Program-made: the position numbers and the translations under genes
Shown here: in pieces, positions 23,801 to 25,317 of the stretch
Layout: each line of letters begins with the position of its first letter
Position numbering within the stretch: the first letter of the stretch is position 1
The notes under the pieces: generated by a model
The model's input: the letters and a program-made list of their open reading frames with translations, nothing else
What the model was told of the DNA's origin: nothing
Database searches by the model: none
Virus record (IMG/VR): IMGVR_UViG_3300025652_000491
Span: 1-25,317 of that record
Strand: one strand, 5' to 3'
DNA length: 25,317 nt
Source: a virus

Positions 23801-24739
23801 AAGGAGCAGCTCGAGGTCATCAGTGAGAACGGTATGCGGAGCTGGTTCCGCGATGAGTTTATCGAGAGCTTTAACACGCAGAAGCTAGGCGGATACGACC
23901 CGTATATGAACGAGTACGTCTTGGCTAGTAACGATGTGTTCCTGCCCGGTCAGGAGGACTGCATCGAGTGCGATACCATCCAGACGTTTACACTGACCCT
24001 AGCGCAACAGAGCTACTGCGTCAACCTTGGCAATGTCGTTGGCCCTGTAACCATCAACTACGCCGTTATTGACCCGGTGGCTGACGATGACTCCGCTACG
24101 ATTACCACAACGTACGATGGCTCCAGTGTCACCACTGGCCCTATTACGAATGTCTCTCAACCCTCTGTTCCTATAGTCAACAAGACCTCTATCATTGAGA
24201 ACACCATAACTATCGACCTTGACTACACGCCCGGGGTGACGGGACGTCCCTTCGTTATTCAGGTTCAGGTTAAGTGTCCACAGCCTCAGGCACTCAACGT
24301 TAGGTTGATTACGGTCAATCGGAACGTTGATGCAGGAAAGTCTATCCATAGTGAGTTCCAGTGGCAGGATGGGGTCTTCGCCTCTCCGCTGAGCAGCACC
24401 GCTGTTAAGTTCGTTTCTGGTACGGACCCGGTCATCGCCAACTGGCAAGACTACACTGTAGCTCAAGGCAGCAACCTCGGCCCCACCGATGGCAGTACGG
24501 TTGAGATGATTTACAATCGTATCGCACCTGACAACTACACGATTCGCCTGACGGACCGCTTCCGTTGGCTGCGGTCTAGTACTAAGTATGAGCAGGCAGA
24601 CATCGCGACGCTCTTGGCCGCTATCCCTCCGGCTCAATCCCTCGTCCCTGCGGGTTCTGACCCCGAGTACAAGGCGGACTTCGTTATGCCACCGGGGACA
24701 GATGAGTACCTCTATCTAATCTGGGATTATTCTAACTGA
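20876..24739 (+). CDS. Tail nozzle / 'muzzle' protein, 1287 aa
   Basis: The N-terminus (MANLVRNFIKGRMNKSVDER, then LVPNGEYIDAQNIRMGSTED) is a hallmark of the large tail-stabilisation proteins of crAss-like and other podoviruses. Like T7 gp12, such proteins build the distal tail tube from beta-propeller repeats. The repeated pattern 'W-x-V-H-D', 'R-I-N-V-G', 'M-G-N-R-I-V-Y-G-N-Y' supports this. The 22560-23160 region (residues about 560-760) is clearly A/T-richer than both flanks and may be an inserted or swapped domain. The C-terminal 200 residues include an Ig-like segment (TVEMIYNRIAPDNYTIRLTD). The TGATG overlap couples it to the next gene, a likely partner in the same nozzle. Confidence 0.8.
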   Translation: MANLVRNFIKGRMNKSVDERLVPNGEYIDAQNIRMGSTEDSEIGAVENTKGNTQLTTLVYPPTGTALSVNATCLGAYSDGANETMYWFVHDPSFVDSGYAGVLDLIVSYNMRSDLLTYHVVSTSALSFDPQHLVTGINLVDNLLFFTDDINPPRRINVGQAYPQPVAFADSGLLADDILVIKRPPLAAPVVTAVDVVSREDYMEDRFLCFGYRWEYTNNEYSATSQFSDPIFESEPFAFTTESYLNEGMVNSVQVCDVTVRTGSSLVKGIDILFKEMDDNIIRVIEKVDKADSALTDNSDYTIQFSKQKIFTILPESEILRLYDNVPRLAKAQTLMGNRIVYGNYLEGYDMRNLNGLNVKLGFNATLLQTPLDNSDGNIETPAYYSRPSLHSNRVYEVGIVYMDEYGRSSTALVAPNNKVEIECGDSIFQNQIRVTIPSLMLAPSWARRYKFVIKPDNENYETIYTNQNFEWPTDSGEVYFLLEGENAAKVEKGDRYVVKSDTSGAITSCTYAEVLEKKSFAEGELDSTAPLIPAVGGTYMKMKPNFTYGLPAGTVNLSPGEQSASTNFPSDNLNTENSNFTGFYPVLVYDGFDKEAIKTGTRIKLTLTFTRKGRGDAQCETRTLDFDKTWVVEQDYPSGAGLNPIVNWFYDTANNTAIADIEAAIGVSGDPDVDAPENFVLPATSSGGPTYSIVGNELINRMRWYEPANSDPPEFIVYGTKKCLGVDSLVTSGNGPNRRSTVKAEWTITRSTDAIVFETEPQPALPDLWYESSASYQIDPQNGLHYGNVQTQTNSQPAIIDTAFFNCITFGNGVESYKIRDSISGKPLTLGNRVTTTSDERFSEVRRFADLTYSGVINDETNINKLNEFNLGLLNFKPLEDSYGPVEKLFGRRTDILTLQEDKISYVLAGKNLLTDSTGESVVTSVPEVLGTQVARVEDFGISNNPESFAEWGPHKFFTDAKRGSVIHLYGDGQKEQLEVISENGMRSWFRDEFIESFNTQKLGGYDPYMNEYVLASNDVFLPGQEDCIECDTIQTFTLTLAQQSYCVNLGNVVGPVTINYAVIDPVADDDSATITTTYDGSSVTTGPITNVSQPSVPIVNKTSIIENTITIDLDYTPGVTGRPFVIQVQVKCPQPQALNVRLITVNRNVDAGKSIHSEFQWQDGVFASPLSSTAVKFVSGTDPVIANWQDYTVAQGSNLGPTDGSTVEMIYNRIAPDNYTIRLTDRFRWLRSSTKYEQADIATLLAAIPPAQSLVPAGSDPEYKADFVMPPGTDEYLYLIWDYSN

Positions 24740-25317
24740 TGCCTAACTACACGCTGACATATAGCCCGCCTGCTGAGGGGTGGCCTTCGTTCTACTCGTT
24801 TGAGCCTGAGTGGATTCAGGGTATGAACCAGTACCTATATACGTTCAGTGGCGGGAATATCTTCCGGCACAATACCAACGAGGTGCGCAACAACTACTAC
24901 GGCTTACCCGTAGACGGAGAGGGAAACCCTATCGCATATCCCAGCACCATCCAAAGTGTCTTCAATGACGAGCCCATCGTCAACAAGATTTTCAAGACCA
25001 TGGCCATCGAGGGCAACCGCCCTTGGGCCGCTACGTTTATCTCTGACCAGCAGGACGGCAGGTTTATGGACGTAGGGTTCTTTGAGAAGAAGGAGGGCGA
25101 CTGGTTTGCTTTCGTGCGTACGGTCAACAACAACCCCGCTGAGCCTGACGACTATGCCTTGCGCTCACTCAATGGCATTGGCTTGAGCCAAACGGTAGTG
25201 GGCAACGTAGTCAACTTCCCGCTTACCACAGACATCGGCAGTATCCTTAGTGCGGGTGACCCGCTTGAAGTAGGCAGCGGTGACGCCTTTTATTTCGCGT
25301 TGCCTGTGGGGGTCGAA
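24739..25317 (+). CDS. Tail nozzle-associated protein, 3' end outside the window
   Basis: The ATG lies in TGATG (24737-24741) with the muzzle stop, and the frame stays open for 193 codons to the window end. It begins YTLTYSPPAEGWPSFYSFEP, then GMNQYLYTFSGGNIFRHN and NYYGLPVDGEGNPIAYPSTI, a pattern I recall from virion proteins that follow the muzzle or cap the tail in podoviruses and other marine phages. It probably forms the distal tail cap or a muzzle cofactor. The product cannot be sized here. Confidence 0.7.
   Translation, partial: MPNYTLTYSPPAEGWPSFYSFEPEWIQGMNQYLYTFSGGNIFRHNTNEVRNNYYGLPVDGEGNPIAYPSTIQSVFNDEPIVNKIFKTMAIEGNRPWAATFISDQQDGRFMDVGFFEKKEGDWFAFVRTVNNNPAEPDDYALRSLNGIGLSQTVVGNVVNFPLTTDIGSILSAGDPLEVGSGDAFYFALPVGVE

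Noticed and set aside
1-25317. tRNA genes, CRISPR arrays, insertion sequences, integrase or attachment sites
   Set aside because: No cloverleaf-like or regularly spaced repeats, no transposase or integrase motifs, and almost no non-coding space to hold them.

Overview
The window is a stretch of a double-stranded DNA tailed-phage genome. Every convincing gene is on the + strand and the genes are packed end to end, mostly joined by stop/start overlaps (TGATG, TAATG, ATGA). The capsid and tail-machine genes (large terminase, about 810-aa portal, acidic scaffold-like protein, HK97-type coat protein, two small ring/adaptor proteins, about 1290-aa nozzle or 'muzzle' protein) look like those of the crAss-like / Cellulophaga-podovirus group that infects Bacteroidota. 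A Bacteroidota (probably aquatic flavobacterial) host also fits the BspA-type repeat proteins with a typical Bacteroidota C-terminal ending, and the A/T-rich leaders without Shine-Dalgarno sites. This assignment rests on remembered sequence patterns and gene order; no database search was possible.

Layout. (1) 1-7904, host-contact region: a 5'-truncated LamG-like protein, a small unknown protein, a 668-aa beta-rich tail protein, two BspA-like (DUF285) repeat proteins that share a nearly identical C-terminal module, two small paralogues between them, and a 58-aa ORF. (2) 7811-8553, lysis cassette: a membrane-anchored coiled-coil protein, an M15 peptidase endolysin and a 54-aa holin candidate. 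(3) 8555-9841, another fibre-like tail protein. (4) 9841-10870, three small packaging/morphogenesis-associated genes, one of them a double GroES-like protein. (5) 10848-18047, terminase, portal, scaffold candidate and major capsid protein. (6) 18064-19215, a hairpin terminator, a conserved unknown protein, a small capsid-accessory candidate, and a strong UUCG-loop terminator. (7) 19237-25317, two ring/adaptor proteins, the muzzle protein and the 5' part of a companion gene that runs off the window.

The genes together package DNA (TerL plus a small helical neighbour), build the head (scaffold, coat, accessory proteins), close the portal with rings and a short-tail nozzle, recognise the host (LamG, fibre and BspA-like proteins), and lyse it. 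I see no tRNA, CRISPR array, integrase, transposase or replication gene. The most distinctive features are the recombination-prone tandem BspA-like adhesins, the overlapping lysis/tail reading frames, the GroES-like gene beside the terminase, the two terminators around the coat-accessory genes, and an AT-rich block inside the muzzle gene.
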